In this document: positions 34,240-46,850 of the stretch, piece by piece
Numbering within the stretch: position 1 is the stretch's first letter
How the letters are laid out: every line of letters starts with the position of its first letter
NCBI GenBank assembly: GCA_947579665.1
Contig: OX388349.1
Coordinates: 68,266,841 to 68,330,840 of the forward strand
DNA length: 64,000 bases
Origin: Sympetrum striolatum
Taxonomy: Eukaryota > Arthropoda > Insecta > Odonata > Libellulidae
Reading direction: 5' to 3'
Notes under the pieces: model-generated
Database searches by the model: none
Seen by the model: the letters and a program-made list of their open reading frames with translations, nothing else
What the model was told of the DNA's origin: nothing
Position numbers and translations under genes: made by a program

Positions 34240-35640
34240 AAGTTCCATTTAGGGCAATAAAGTATTTAGCTATAGCTAAAACTGATTTATCGATTGATAT
34301 GACACAGAATTTACAAAACGTTTACGAATAACAAAGCAATCTAAAGTTTCCCTTGACTGGTACATCTACATTGATTATACTCCATAGACAATAACTCTAG
34401 TAAATAACTAAAATAATTGTAAATGACGAAGCCTTTATATTGTGAAACCTCGTACTAGAGAACCTAAAAAACCAAGTTCTACAAGAAAAGAAACTTCTTG
34501 AAATATTTTTATCGTGGAACTTGCGCTCTGTTATTTCATCATTCTTCCTAATAAATAGAAATTATTTACCTTCGAAATTAATACTTATCCTATTTGATTT
34601 TATGGATTTTTCTCTTATAGCACCAATCGCTCTTTGTAATCAAAAGATCTTTCCACGCGGTATCCGAAGTAAAACCCACAATTTATTCAACAAAAATTTT
34701 GGAACGGATTCTTAAGTTACAAAATATGGAAAAAACTCACTGGGGTTGGCTGATGAAATATAAATTCCAAAGAATTCGTTTTAGTTTTGCATTAATTTGA
34801 GCTATTGAAGCAAATAAAGTCAAAGACTTATTTTTCATTGGATAAAAAGTATCACCAGAGACTTAGTATGTAGGTTTCATTTCATTACTTTTAGTTTAGG
34901 TTATCCTTTGTAGTTTCAAAAAAGATGATGTAGAAAAAAGTACGAATTTTATTCTTCAAACATTGTGAGTGTAAGTTATTTCCGATTCAAAAATCAAATT
35001 ATTTCAGTAAACTATGATTAGCGTAGAAACTAGCAAGGTCTCCTGCAAAATATTAATTCCAAAAACTTAATTTCTATACTGTAGCACAATACTGGTCAAC
35101 AAATCATTCAGTCAAAATTCCGGTATTCTTGCTCAACCCCTCCTTCCAACACCTCTAGAAGCCTTGGAGAGCGTGCGAGGCTTACCAGTAGAGATGAGGA
35201 ATGAGGTAGTTCATTTTTTCTGTCGTCTTTCTGAAGGAACTCTATAAGCGAAGCAAATCCACGCTGGTATAACTCAATGGCTCTATTATTAACACTTTTC
35301 ATAACATACAGTTAGGAGACAGCGAGAATAAATATAAATTAGAGTTACTGGTATCACAGAAATTTAGATATTATTATAGCCTCGGGCCAGACTGAAAGAA
35401 AAGTGAATGAAGGATGACTGTATCTTTATAAATTACCAGATGTTAAGAGTATGACATCAGGTATAGAATTATATATACAGTTAAGGATGAATTTAGGAGT
35501 AGGTTTTCAACGAAATAAGTACTATTTAAGCGAAATTGGATACTAACGTCATCCGATTCCACCAAAAAGCATCCAGGCAAGCATGTTAATGACTTCGGAA
35601 GTGCAACACCATAGAAGTACCTAAGATAGGCGAGTGGTTG
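34240..35640. other. AT-rich non-coding DNA
   Basis: No gene, RNA gene or repeat recognised. Confidence 0.5.
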
Positions 35641-36520
35641 GCGTAAAAAAACGCCCGGATTTATCCCCGACACGAACGAAAGACGCTATCTTGTTGCTCC
35701 CTCCCGCGGCGTTAACTCCAATTAAGAGATAACTCTTGCATCGCGAGGGTGGGGTGGAGGAACTCCGGCAAATGGTTACGCGCCTGGGAAATCAACGCCC
35801 GACGTAGAAGAGGAAAAAAGCTGAAAAAATCAAGAAAAAAGTAGAAGAGGATATATAGAGGGATCGCATTGCCCTCAAGAAACGAAGCAGCCGTGGAATG
35901 GAAAGAGAGTAGAGGAAAAAATCGCTCCCTCATTTGTTGTCTGCTACCCCAATAAAAAACTTCTTTTATTCTCCCGCCCCGAGGAGTAGAGGGGAGAAAA
36001 CTAGCTGGTTCGCTCCCACGCTAAATGAAGTTGATAAAAGTGGTTTTTCGGAAAAGAGTCGGCGGTGTTGTTGGGCGCTTTGGAGCGAGGGAAAAGTCTG
36101 GTAGCTTTGGTGACGGAGTCTGGAACGAAGCCAAGCCGGCGTTCGGAAGTCTGAGCACCGCGAGAAAAGTTGAGGTTAACGCCGCCGAAAGGGCAAAAGG
36201 GAAGCGGGAAGAAATAGGACGGTTATATCGGTACGTGTACGGGGCACGGCCGAGCGGGTCTATTTCGTCTACTGAGGAAAGTTTGAGGGAATAAAAATCG
36301 GGAACAAAAGAGGTTCGACTTGTGTTGGTGGTTAACGGGAAATTACCGGGTCTGAGGCGATTCCGATGCTCCTTTTTTCGGGGGAGGTTTACCTATGAGA
36401 CTTAATGAGGTCTTTTAAAAGGAAGGGCTTTCCCGGAAATAAAAGGAGTTACTCCGGCTGAGTGGGATTGGAAAGTCGGGAATAGAATGAATGAAATGCA
36501 ACGCGGGGGTGAACGACTCT
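35640..36520. other. Large purine-skewed CpG-containing island
   Basis: About 850 bp of G/A-rich plus strand with CpG-dense parts near 36050-36260 (GGCACGGCCGAGCGGG and similar). The 89-codon plus frame at 36025-36294 begins with ATG but is rich in Arg, Gly, Lys and Glu from composition and matches no family I know. Confidence 0.5.
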
Positions 36521-37003
36521 GTCAGTGGGAGCCGTTGATGCTGCGTGGAGATTGTTTGATCGATTTTAGCCGAATAGGAAACCTCTATCTGCTCGTTTGG
36601 TGGAGAAATGCGATTTCCTCTTCCTCTAGGAAACTGACTATGCTAATCAAACTCTTTCACGGGGAATCACTACAATTACATCGAAAGACTAGGACAGCTA
36701 CATATATTTATCTGATAGACTGAAAACACTTCAGGGGTGAAATGATCAAGTAAAAACTTGATTTATAAGATGATCTAAGCAACAGCTGAGGATGAAGCTA
36801 TTATTACTTTATTTTGAGTCACTCAAATGGCACTGGATTTCCGCGGTCTAAGAAAATAAAAGCTACCGGGAATTATACAATACTGGTAAGTAAGCTATCC
36901 AGGCATATTCTAAATTGTTTGTGGGAAAAGAATAAAAAAGGCCAACAAGAGTGAATAATTAACTATCTTCAAAAGGGTTTTGAAATTATTGTTACAGTAT
37001 AAT

Positions 37004-38270
37004 ATAAGGTAATTCCGGGAGAGATGCCCCACCTAAGGAAATTACTTCATAACAATGACTTCAGTGATAAAAAGAATGGGAAACTGCGTCATGTAATAGA
37101 ACATTTATTGATTACTAACAGTATATAAGCAAGTTTTGTTTAAAAACATTTTCACACCATATATTAAAGTTTTTCTGCATCCATGCATTTGACCATCTCT
37201 CCCGAGTGTCCGGGTGAGACGCCCCACCTCAGTGGGAGAGGTACCCCATTAGCTTAAACTGAATTTAATCTGGAAAGCGCTTGTTATATACAAAATTGTT
37301 AAATATGACTTAAAGTCAAGACCTAGGAAAACGTTTAAGTTAACTTTAAAACGTATTTAAAATTTTCATCTGATAAAATTTTCGGAGGGATCTCAGCCCC
37401 CTCTACAGGCATATAAATAGCATATTGAAACTTGGTCATCAGTTTTTTTTGCAAGTGACATCTTCTATCACAAAAATATTGTCGTTTCAAACGAAACAAA
37501 ATTATTACAAGTTTGATTTTTTTTGTCGAAACTTCAAGGCAAAAATTATAACAGATGTTTTTTTTTATTTCGAAAAAAAAAAAATTATAATTATAATTTC
37601 AATGTGGATGGGCCATCTTTTACGGGCATTATATTTCGATCAGAAAAAAAGCGGCCAAACGCACCACCCTAGTGCTTAATAAACACTACATCATCTTTTG
37701 ATCGTGCATAAAATGCATGCATTAGACCGTGGATTTAAATTTGAATTGAAATTCAAATGTAGATTACCCAAGTTTTCTTGAAAAAAGCCTTAGCCAGTAT
37801 CACCTTAAAGTTAAATTGATATTAATAGGACATATACACCTAAAGACAGCTCTGGGGCATCTATCCCGAGAAGACGTCAATCTAGCGTCTATCTTTTCAG
37901 TACTGGAGTGATGCCCTTACAGCAAGTGGGGCTACACTTTGTCCAAGATTGCTAGTCACTGGACGTGGATAATAAATATCTATAGCTACAAGTTTTTGCC
38001 CTTTAATTCAAATTATCAAACATTTAAACTGATGCCAACCAGGAACATTATAAGCTATCTAATAACAGGGCGGAGAAAAATAGTGCCTACTTGAAATGAT
38101 GTTATAAAACTGCGTAAAAAGAATTAATCGCCATAAAACTCTGACAGATAGACGGATGCCTTCCAACTGACTGACGCACACTGTCATTATAGCAACATTG
38201 TAGTTTTCCTTAAAAATACTGCGACTGGGGCTTCTCTCCCAGTGGGGCATCTCACCCGGATTCACCTTAT
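37004..38270. mobile_element. TIR DNA transposon with iterated internal motifs
   Basis: Left end ATAAGGTAATTCCGGGAGAG then ATGCCCCAC (37004-37032). Right end, read inwards on the minus strand from 38270, is ATAAGGTGAATCCGGGTGAG then ATGCCCCAC. They match at 26 of 29 positions. TA lies at both edges, so the true end may be AGGTAA with a TA target. The core CCGGGTGAGAYGCCCCAC recurs inside: plus strand at 37209-37227, a weaker form at about 37383-37405, minus strand at 37854-37871, and GGGCTTCTCTCCCAGTGGGG next to the right end. Such copies are usually transposase binding sites. Length 1267 bp. No transposase domain is visible; an 84-codon frame at 37425-37679 is low-complexity. Probably a non-autonomous derivative, tentatively of the same TA-inserting group as 31241-33507. 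Confidence 0.7.
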
Positions 38271-40560
38271 GACTATTCTTGCTCTGAAAATGCATAACTG
38301 TGGTTAAACATAATGAGATAATAATGTTATAAAAAATGTAAAATAAAGAAATTGAGTATAGAATATATACAGCTAAGATACAAAGGAAAAACTCTGGGAT
38401 TCCTCATCAGGGCACTCACTCAATGCATTGCAATTGGTTTTAATAAATAGTTTAATCAATCTTATTCCTAGTGTTATGTTCCACGTCATCTGAAGTGGAT
38501 GATTATTGTGGACAGCTAAATATACAACAAAATACATCAATTAGTAACATCAATGTTAAACTTACTCACAAATATGAAATTGAATCTATTATAGTTACAT
38601 TTTAATACTCTAAAAGCTGAATTCCAACTATTTGAAGGATCACTCTATATGCGCTAAAAAATAATGTATATAAACTTGAAGTTTTTTCAAATTTTAACTA
38701 AGTATGTTAGTATGTAATATTTGTGGTTAACGGAAGGAATCAATTTATTTTAATTAGAACTAACGTAGAAATAGCATACTAAGAATATTACTGTCTTACT
38801 CTATTCGAACAAATTAATTTATGATTACTATCGCCATTAAAATATAATTCAGTGAATGATTGATGTGTAATATTCATTACTTTACAGCTATATAACGGCC
38901 AATATCGATTAGAAGACTTCCTTTTCTCCTCAGTTCTTCCACAATCAGCTCCATTATGCGATCAATGGAGTGAATGATTGAAGACAGCCTCTTTTCGGAG
39001 CCTCCCTTTGGCATTGTGATAAGTTAGGGGTCGAGAACAATGGTGTTGCTAATACTGAGGTTTATCCGAGAGGAAGTTGCGTAACCCAAGATTCGGCGAG
39101 TCGTCTAGCAGAAATAAGAGCTACGATAAATTATGGAGATATTTCTCAGTTAGCTGAGAAGTTCAACGTACGATCAAGGATGAAGATGAGGATTTATTAA
39201 AATTGGAATACATCAGTAAATTTCATCCACATTTGCTTATTGATAAAATTGTTTCAAATTAAATATGCTGAGGAAACGCGTATTAAACAAATAAAAACAT
39301 ATCAGAGATATTATTTCTTTATTTTTCGTTTGGTCTTTCTGTGCCAAGGATTATGGTTATTAAGAAAAAGTCAACCAATAATTGAGCCTTAATTTTATAA
39401 CTTCACAGACGTTTGATACTTTAGTAGGATCATAAATTCAATTGATTTCTAAGTTAGGAATGCACACCTATGATTGTGAAATTAATATATATATTGATCT
39501 TGCAGAAATTGAAGTTCATTGTATTTTTTATTTCTATAACTTGAATTTTAATACATGCAAATACCAATGAAGACGTCATAGAGGCTGAATTCTCTGAAGA
39601 GTAGAAAACAAATTTGGCGGTGCTGCTTCTATATAAGAATCTTTAATATAAGAATCTAAAAAATGTACTAGAGAAATATATATTTATATTTATTACAAGT
39701 CAGTTCATTAAATGGGCTCAGAAAAATAGTTACTTTCATTTAAGATAAAATTTAAGATAAAAAGGAAGTGTGGTAGTGATTTGCCAGAATTCTTAAAATT
39801 ATGTCTCAAAAAGCAACTTTTTTTTAAAACTCGTTGATGAGAGAATGAGGTTTCTGTCACACAAACTTTCGCAAATACCATATCTAGGGAATCCAGCCTA
39901 CTCCCCGTAACACTCTGAGAAAATTAAAAATTCAAACCATATATTAAAAAGATTTGAACAGTAGAATGATTTGGATATCAACATTAAATGCACATCACGT
40001 TATACTACTTCATATATAATTTTATATCTAATATGTAAGATCAAAAACTAAGAATCTGAAGGAGGTCATCGATGAACCTATTGCATGAAAGTCATTTAAA
40101 TTGATTTTAAATACTAAATTCGTAATCATTCAATCAATCCTATGATATTACTTTAAATTATAAATATATATTTTACTATTTTTTAATTTTATTTTATCAT
40201 TACATATTTTTTTGTAAATGTTAAGATTTTAAAATTGAAAATTCTTACTACCATCCCAATATATAACAGAATGTAAATAATAGCTTGGACAAGCGATGAA
40301 GAAATAAATTGGAAGCATATTTAAGGAAAAATCAATCAATCCATTTAAAGTACTTGATAAAGGTTTAAAACTCTGGGAGTAATTGAAGCTCCACTTGAAG
40401 TAACACAGAACCACGTAAAGAAAACAGATAAGTACTAATTAACAGATTAATAACGTGGAGAGAGTACTCAGCAGTTACTGTTTTCTTTACTAGGGATGAT
40501 GTTCCACAAAACAACATCTTCTTCTGTGAATTAAAAAAGAAACGATTCCTTATAGCTCAA
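38271..40560. other. AT-rich non-coding DNA with small tandem duplications
   Basis: ATATAAGAATCT is duplicated near 39633-39660 and ATTTAAGATAAA near 39738-39762. CTCCATT and AATGGAG form a 7-bp hairpin near 38951-38972. No gene recognised. Confidence 0.5.
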
Positions 40561-41300
40561 GATATGGTCTACATCCCCACTGAAGAAACACTCCTATCAA
40601 ATCCTCTCACTTCGCAGGAAGAACTCACACAACAAGCACGCAAACGCCCACCGTTGTTTCTTCCATCCGCAAGGGAGCCAAAAAAAATAAAGAACGAGCA
40701 ACTTTGGGCAATTTAATAGCCACTAATCCGCCCGCAAATTTGCTCATCACCAGAAAACCCGGCGGTACAAATCGCCGCGAAAGGAGAAAGACGAGTAATC
40801 CACTCTTCCGGCAGCGAGACAGTAAAATGGGAGTGGATACCTCTTAAGGAGGAGGAAAGAAATAATGGGAAAAGTAGAGGGAGCAAAGCAGATGGAGATA
40901 GGGGGGAGGGTCAAGCCCTGAGAGGCTCTGTTCGGGAACGTTTATCGAGCGTGAGAAGGCGATGGGTCGAGGGAAGACTATGGGAAGGGTGATTGAAGAG
41001 TGCGGAGATGGGAAATTGAGGGCAGAGGTGAGGAAAGCGGTGGTGGAAAGTGGACGAAAATTGCCTCATCGCGAAGGGGGATTTTTTTCGATGAAAGGAA
41101 AATAAAGGATGGAGAGAGGTTTTCCTTTTTTGCGCGGTGGAAAAGGACGTTGGGAAGATTTGGGGAAAAATTCGAATTTACCTAGTGGAGGGGAGATATA
41201 CGTGTTCGGGTCTTCTTTCTGGAGGAGCGGAAATGTAGATTGAGGGGCAGATGCATTCCGTCGAGGAAATATGGGGATAAGATGAAAATGGAAGGGTATC
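40560..41300. other. Purine-skewed CpG-containing island
   Basis: Starts with a CpG-bearing part (GGCGGTACAAATCGCCGCG near 40760) and becomes almost purely G/A on the plus strand to about 41250. Short frames on both strands (41000-41439) have no domains. Confidence 0.5.
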
Positions 41301-41439
41301 CATCAAACGCTCGGATTCGCACTATTCTGATTTCTGAGGCACTTCGCGAATCGGATAGAAGATTTCTGCAGAGCAAGTTATCATGTACTAAACTTTTAAG
41401 ATATAAAGTACATTGCATTAACCAGTGACAAAATAACAA

Positions 41440-43030
41440 TTATATTTCTTAAAATGGCTAAACTATGTATCCACTAGAATAAAATTTCTCTACTTTTGTG
41501 GAATTAAAGATTTCTCTAAATTCTATTACCGAATTTCCCAAGATTAAAATAAAAGACAATGTATTTATTACATAATAGATGCATTTGAAGATACAGGAAA
41601 GTTGCTGAAATCTCCCGTACATAAAATCTAATGTGGTGAAGAAGCAATTCACTTATAATGTCCTGTTTTCCTACGAAGTTACGGATTCGAAGAAAGTTTT
41701 TTTTAATTACGCTGTGAATGTGCATACTTAAATAGCAAAGATAACGGTAAAGGAATTGTTCGAAAAAAGGTTAAATTTAATTTCCTTGGAAAGCACTTAG
41801 CGTAATTTGAGGATAAAAGAAGGTAATATTAAGGGTTTTCAATAACTAGCGAGTTTGAAATTGGACATTTTTAAGTAATTCGAAACTTAAAAATTTTTGA
41901 TCAACCATAGATAAAATTGCTAATAAATTAATATATATATATCCCTTAAATTCATAAACATTGTCAGCTAATAACTATTTTAAAATTTACAGTAATACGT
42001 TACCTTCTCTCTTTCTTTTATATACTTATACCTTGGCAAATGTTAAAGTTGTTTAGCATTGATCTTATAACAGAACATTCAGAACACAATTATTGGTTTC
42101 GTTTTACCCTTTTAGTGCTAATCGAATTCATTCCAAGATCATACTGTGCACTTGCTTGAGCTTTCGATCAGATAAGGGTTCTCCAGAATTGGAGTAAGAT
42201 CCTTGGATAAGGATCCCCAAGGAAGCCAGGCTTCATCTGAAATGTTTCGCATGATAATATTATTCCATTCCTGATCTATATATCCTACTGACGAAACGTT
42301 ATAGAGATACTGCGACAAGTGTAACCTTCACATCTAGTGTCATTGTTCTGAGCTAAGATAGATCATAAAGACTTTGAAACTGTACTAGAAGAACATTTTT
42401 GTATACTTAATATATATGTCTATATTGATGGTATAGTTATTGTTGTTATGTTATGATCATACAGATGAGCTAAATTCTACGTAGATATTTACAAATATCA
42501 AAGCGCAAAAATTGAATGGCATTTAATAGTAACTCTAGCTCACAAATATTCCAGATTTTCATGAATCTCATTGACGATCAAAGATAGAAGATTTTTACCA
42601 TTTTAAATTCGTTTTTAATATAGCATTATAGCCCTAAATAAATTTCAATTTCGTTAAAATGAAAATTTTATATGGGAACACTATCGAATTCTAATACGCT
42701 AAACACTTACAGGTGAATCTTGTTAAAACTAGGTTAGAGGTTGAGGTAGAATGAAGAACTAAAACCATTATATTAAATCGAATTTCATCATAAATGAAAC
42801 TCACGATCGGGGTTCCAAATAAAAGGTTTCAACTATAGGTCCATTCCGAAAATGATACTTTCTTTTAGAAACACAGGTAGGTGTCCTATCATATTGTGAA
42901 ATATGTATAGATAAAACTGTTTCACTATTTTATTACATTGCAATATAACAATGATAAGGCTGAAACAGTCGATTTTAGAATCGCCATTTTCTCGAATAAG
43001 TGATACGGTCTAAACCTTTGGCCCGCCCAT
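41440..43030. other. AT-rich non-coding DNA
   Basis: No gene recognised. It contains the hairpin cluster at 42180-42223. Confidence 0.5.
42180..42223. repeat. Cluster of small overlapping hairpins
   Basis: CTCCA-GAAT-TGGAG (42181-42194) is followed by GATCCTT-GGAT-AAGGATC (42198-42215, perfect 7-bp arms). The pair CCTTGG (42201) and CCAAGG (42217) offers an alternative fold. Three inverted pairs within 45 bp is unusual in this AT-rich setting. Confidence 0.55.
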
Positions 43031-43650
43031 CAAAATAATAGTCTCTTTAGTCAGTTAAGTAGATCGAAAGGATCCAAAACACCTTCTCGAAAACAGAAAG
43101 GCGGGCTGCATGGTAATGGCACCGATTCAGATGTACCTATCTCGGTTTTGAATGGAAGAAAAGCCTTAGAACTCTTCAGGATTGAAGAATACGCGCGTGG
43201 AAGAATGAGGGACGCGGGAGATGATAGAGATAGCGGAGTCAAATAGAGTTTCGTGAGGCGAAAAGAAGGGGGCGCGCTTTACGGCCGAGGGATGGAATGG
43301 GATTTCGTATTGCGGGCCCGGGATTGGAGTCCCGGACAGAGGAAGGAAATAGGAAATGGAACGTAAGCGAGGGAAAAGGTGGAAGGCAGCACGAGGTTGT
43401 GCAGGGTAGAAGAGAAAGACGCGTAGATACACTTTATTGAGGCCTAAAAAGCTACTAAGTGAAGGGAAATGGGGTTTTTAGGGCGATTTTTCATTGCCTC
43501 GGACGAATCGAGAAAGCTTTAGGAAGTGCAGAAGAAAGCATCTCGAGGAGTGGAGATCTGTTAGCGGTACGAACATGCGATGAGTTAGCGATGGAGATTA
43601 TTTGAGGGACTTCTTTAACGGTAAACAGCGTTGTTTAGAAATAATAATAA
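43030..43650. other. Purine-skewed CpG-containing island
   Basis: G/A-rich plus strand with CpG (GGGGGCGCGCTTTACGGCCG near 43269). The overlapping minus frames at 43051-43432 are composition-driven. Confidence 0.5.
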
Positions 43651-44138
43651 ATGTATTTATTTGGGCAAGATTGAGACTAAATGTCTCTTCTTTTATCGAG
43701 CCCATCTTCAATGATTATAGAATAATTAAATTAAGAGAATAGTATGAGAAAAATAAGAGAAATTGTGGAAGTAGGGAAACATAACAGATTCATAGGAAAA
43801 AAATTATCCACTGCGGGATAACAACTGCATCCACAACAAAGAAGGATGGTGTGAAAAATGTGTAACCTGCCGATACCAATAACTAAAAGATAAGAACAAG
43901 AACATGATCAACTATAAATATACCCTACCAGTAAGTGCATGCATGCGATACATCAATCATAATCAGTTCTCTTTTAAATAAATGATAGCAATATACTTAA
44001 TAACATGAAACAAAAAAGCAAAAAAATATGATCTAAATGGAGTTGTTTACAGATGTCATTTCAGATGCCATACACATTATCTGACAGACTGGAAACGCTT
44101 CTGATCTGTTCAGTAACGTCACTAAAACTAAAGTGTTA

Positions 44139-44342
44139 CAGGTTTAAAATCTCCAATGGCCGTTTTTGTCGGCGTTTATCTTCTCATACTCCGGTATTCT
44201 GAGAAAACAAGACAGGAAAATGGCATTCGAAATACGTATTGAGTGCTTTCAAAAATTGCGGTATCCTGTCTTGTTTTCTCGGGATACCGGGGAGTGAGAA
44301 GAGGAACGCTGACAAAAACTGCTATTGGAGATTTTAAACCCC
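44139..44342. mobile_element. Foldback MITE with 77-bp inverted arms
   Basis: The left arm 44141-44217 starts GGTTTAAAATCTCCAAT and ends GAGAAAACAAGACAGGA. The right arm 44264-44340 is its reverse complement with about 67 of 77 positions matching. A 46-base loop separates them. TTA precedes and TAA follows, so a TA target is plausible. It has no coding capacity. Transcripts would form one long hairpin, a possible small-RNA source. Arms this long relative to the element make it foldback-type; the superfamily is not determined. Confidence 0.85.
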
Positions 44343-46190
44343 TAATTCCTTAACAGCCGTGTCCCAACTTTCCTTTCTTTTAACCATTAAAGTATTCTTT
44401 TAGTTTTCCCAGTAAGGAAGTGAGTTACTTTGTCAAAAGAAATCCACCCCATCCTTATTGACTTTTTACGATCGGGTGCAACTTAAAATAGACGAAGTAA
44501 TCATCCTATCAAAAGACATTTACCTTAAATGTGGGTAAAGTTCCGAGAAAATGAGAAAAAAGAAGGATAGACATTGTGATAAACGTGGATATCAGAGTGG
44601 GATAAAGTTGTAAGAAAATTGGAGGAAATAAAAATCTAACGGGCGAATTGCAATTGGAATGTCGAAATAAATGTGAAAAAAATGTTCAAGAAATAACGGA
44701 TAGGAGAACTTGTGCAAGAAAGAGTAGAGTTTGAGTGATATTATTCTCCAATTAATTCTGTTTTTACGTGTGAAACTATCAAGAAATGTAATGAAGTATT
44801 TCACGACTAGAATATTCAGCATGATTAAGAGAACGACAACAACTCAAAAGGCAAAATAATTTTACATATTTTATTTAGTACTTGTCCTTCTGGTATGAAG
44901 AGAATTATCAATCAATAAATTGAAATATATCAGACGAAATTACTTTTCATCCGATAAATGAATGCAATTTAAATGAAACGAAAGAACGGAAGTTATAAAA
45001 TCATTAATCAAACAATGAGATACTTCGACATTTATATGATGAATTTTCGTTTTTAATGCTGGAAGATATATTAAACCAATATTTCTATTTAGAATTATTT
45101 GAGTGTAATTTTTAACATTTCCATTATATTCTTATTATAGGTTTATCCTGCATAGATCTAATGGCTTCGCATTAACATAGTATATTATTACCGTCAAAAT
45201 GAATTGATTCACTGTAAAAATGGCTATTATTTTCCGATGAAAATAATTTCGTTTAAGCTGTAAATGTTATTTTAATATACTGATTTTCAAATTATAATTT
45301 TAATCAATTATTCTACCCACCATTAAGTTATTATTAATAGTTATTTTATTTCTTTGCAGGTAAGGATACCTCCAATAACTACATAAACATGAAGGAAAAA
45401 CAGATTTCTCTAGTGAGATACGGGTGAGCGTAGGAGTAAAATTACATGTAATTATTCGGTGTCATTATATTATCATTAAACAAGATATAGGAAATCTCTC
45501 TCAAAGTGAACTAAAAGGTGATTTTTTTCAGATTGAATCTACAGAACAAATTTTGGTCCAACAATATTTAAAAAAATATAATTTGGGAAATAGACTTAAT
45601 TTATCCTCTTCCCGTATTTTAAAAGGTTTCCGTTCTAGTTTCATTTAATACTAAAGTGGACTAATGCAATAAAATTATCTTTAATTGATAAATATGCTAT
45701 CAGAAGCCATAGAGGAAAGTTTTTATTAAATATAGCTGGGTCATTGTTATGGTGTGTCGATAATTATTTTTAAACTGAGGTCATAACCGAGTTAACTCAA
45801 AGGTAGGATTATCATTGGTAAAATATTCACCAAATTGAAGTGGGTTTATGCGTGATAATTTGTAGTGAATTACAGTGTTGAACCTCATTCATGTTAGGAA
45901 TATTAGCGCAAGGGTAAATCTGCACGCAATATATTTGCGCTAATTTTAACTTAATAAAGAGTAATTTTCATCACGAATTTTATAAACAGTAGTATCAAAG
46001 ATGTAGCCCGACGTAGAAGAAAATGATTTCAAAATAAATTATACGCTCGCAGATATTACTTTAATCACACTCCTTTATTACGTTCCGCTTGAGAACTATT
46101 AAAATTTATGAAAGGGCCGAAAAGTTTCTCAAATTCATCTACTCAAATAAGTAAGAAGTCGAACTTCATTCTATCCCAACTTCGCATTAC
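44343..46190. other. AT-rich non-coding DNA
   Basis: No gene or transposon recognised. A TTTCTTTGCAG acceptor-like site at about 45347-45357 has no supporting exon. Confidence 0.5.
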
Positions 46191-46850
46191 CTTATGATTT
46201 CCAATGGATGTATAACTTTATACCTTCCCTGCCCCCCCTTTTCCCAGTTCCCCCTTCCTTACCCAACCCCTCTCTCCCCATTCCATCACCCACTTCCATC
46301 TTTCACTTTCTCACGCCGATGCAAACTCCTGCAGAAATATCCCGAAGGATATCTCTCTTTCATTACACCGGCGCATATTTCATACCTTCGCAAGTTTTGT
46401 TTTATATTCACGTCTCGAATATCGGAGTCAGAAGGCGGACTAGAAGACTTCTTCTAGAAACACGTGAGTCAAATATAAGTCGAGGCGATGCTCCGGTAAA
46501 TGGAGAAGAAACAGAGCCACCAGTGGAATATTCAGCGCTCCCGTAACGAGGAAAAGCCCACTCTCCTCCTATATTGGATTTTCTGAGTGACTCTCGTGCC
46601 GAGTGAATGTCGGGGATATTAACATTTTTCGGAGTCTAACTTTCGACATAAGATGGCCTCAAAGAATAGCACACTCGAGAGTTCGTCTCCCTCGCAATTA
46701 TATTTGCGTGTAATGAAAGAGATGTGCGATTGTTATCCCGAAATGAAATATTCTTACGTTACACGCCATCGAGAATTGATTAAGTTTCCTCCATGGAGTA
46801 AGTATAAGAGGCTACTTACGTTGTCACGAGATCGTGCAAATAATTCTTAA
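46190..46850. other. Island with pyrimidine-rich start and splice-donor-like end
   Basis: 46220-46310 is C/T-rich on the plus strand, followed by CpG-bearing sequence. A 65-codon plus frame (46653-46850) starts ATAAGATGGCC, a good animal start context. It contains VMKEMCDCYPEMKYSYVTRH and meets a strong donor-like GTAAGTAT at 46798. No family is recognised, so an exon is possible but unproven. Confidence 0.35.
46227..46254 (-). other. G-quadruplex / i-motif sequence
   Basis: Plus-strand C runs of 3, 7, 3 and 5 with loops TG, TTTT and AGTT; the minus strand therefore meets the G3+N1-7 rule. Confidence 0.75.

Noticed and set aside
42806..42832. Similarity of GGGGTTCCAAATAAAAGGTT to 55896
   Set aside because: Match is about 25 bp of AT-rich sequence and does not extend on either side.
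45347..45425. Candidate 65-bp exon between TTTCTTTGCAG and GGGTGAGC
   Set aside because: The donor is weak and the short interval has no coding signal or neighbouring exon.
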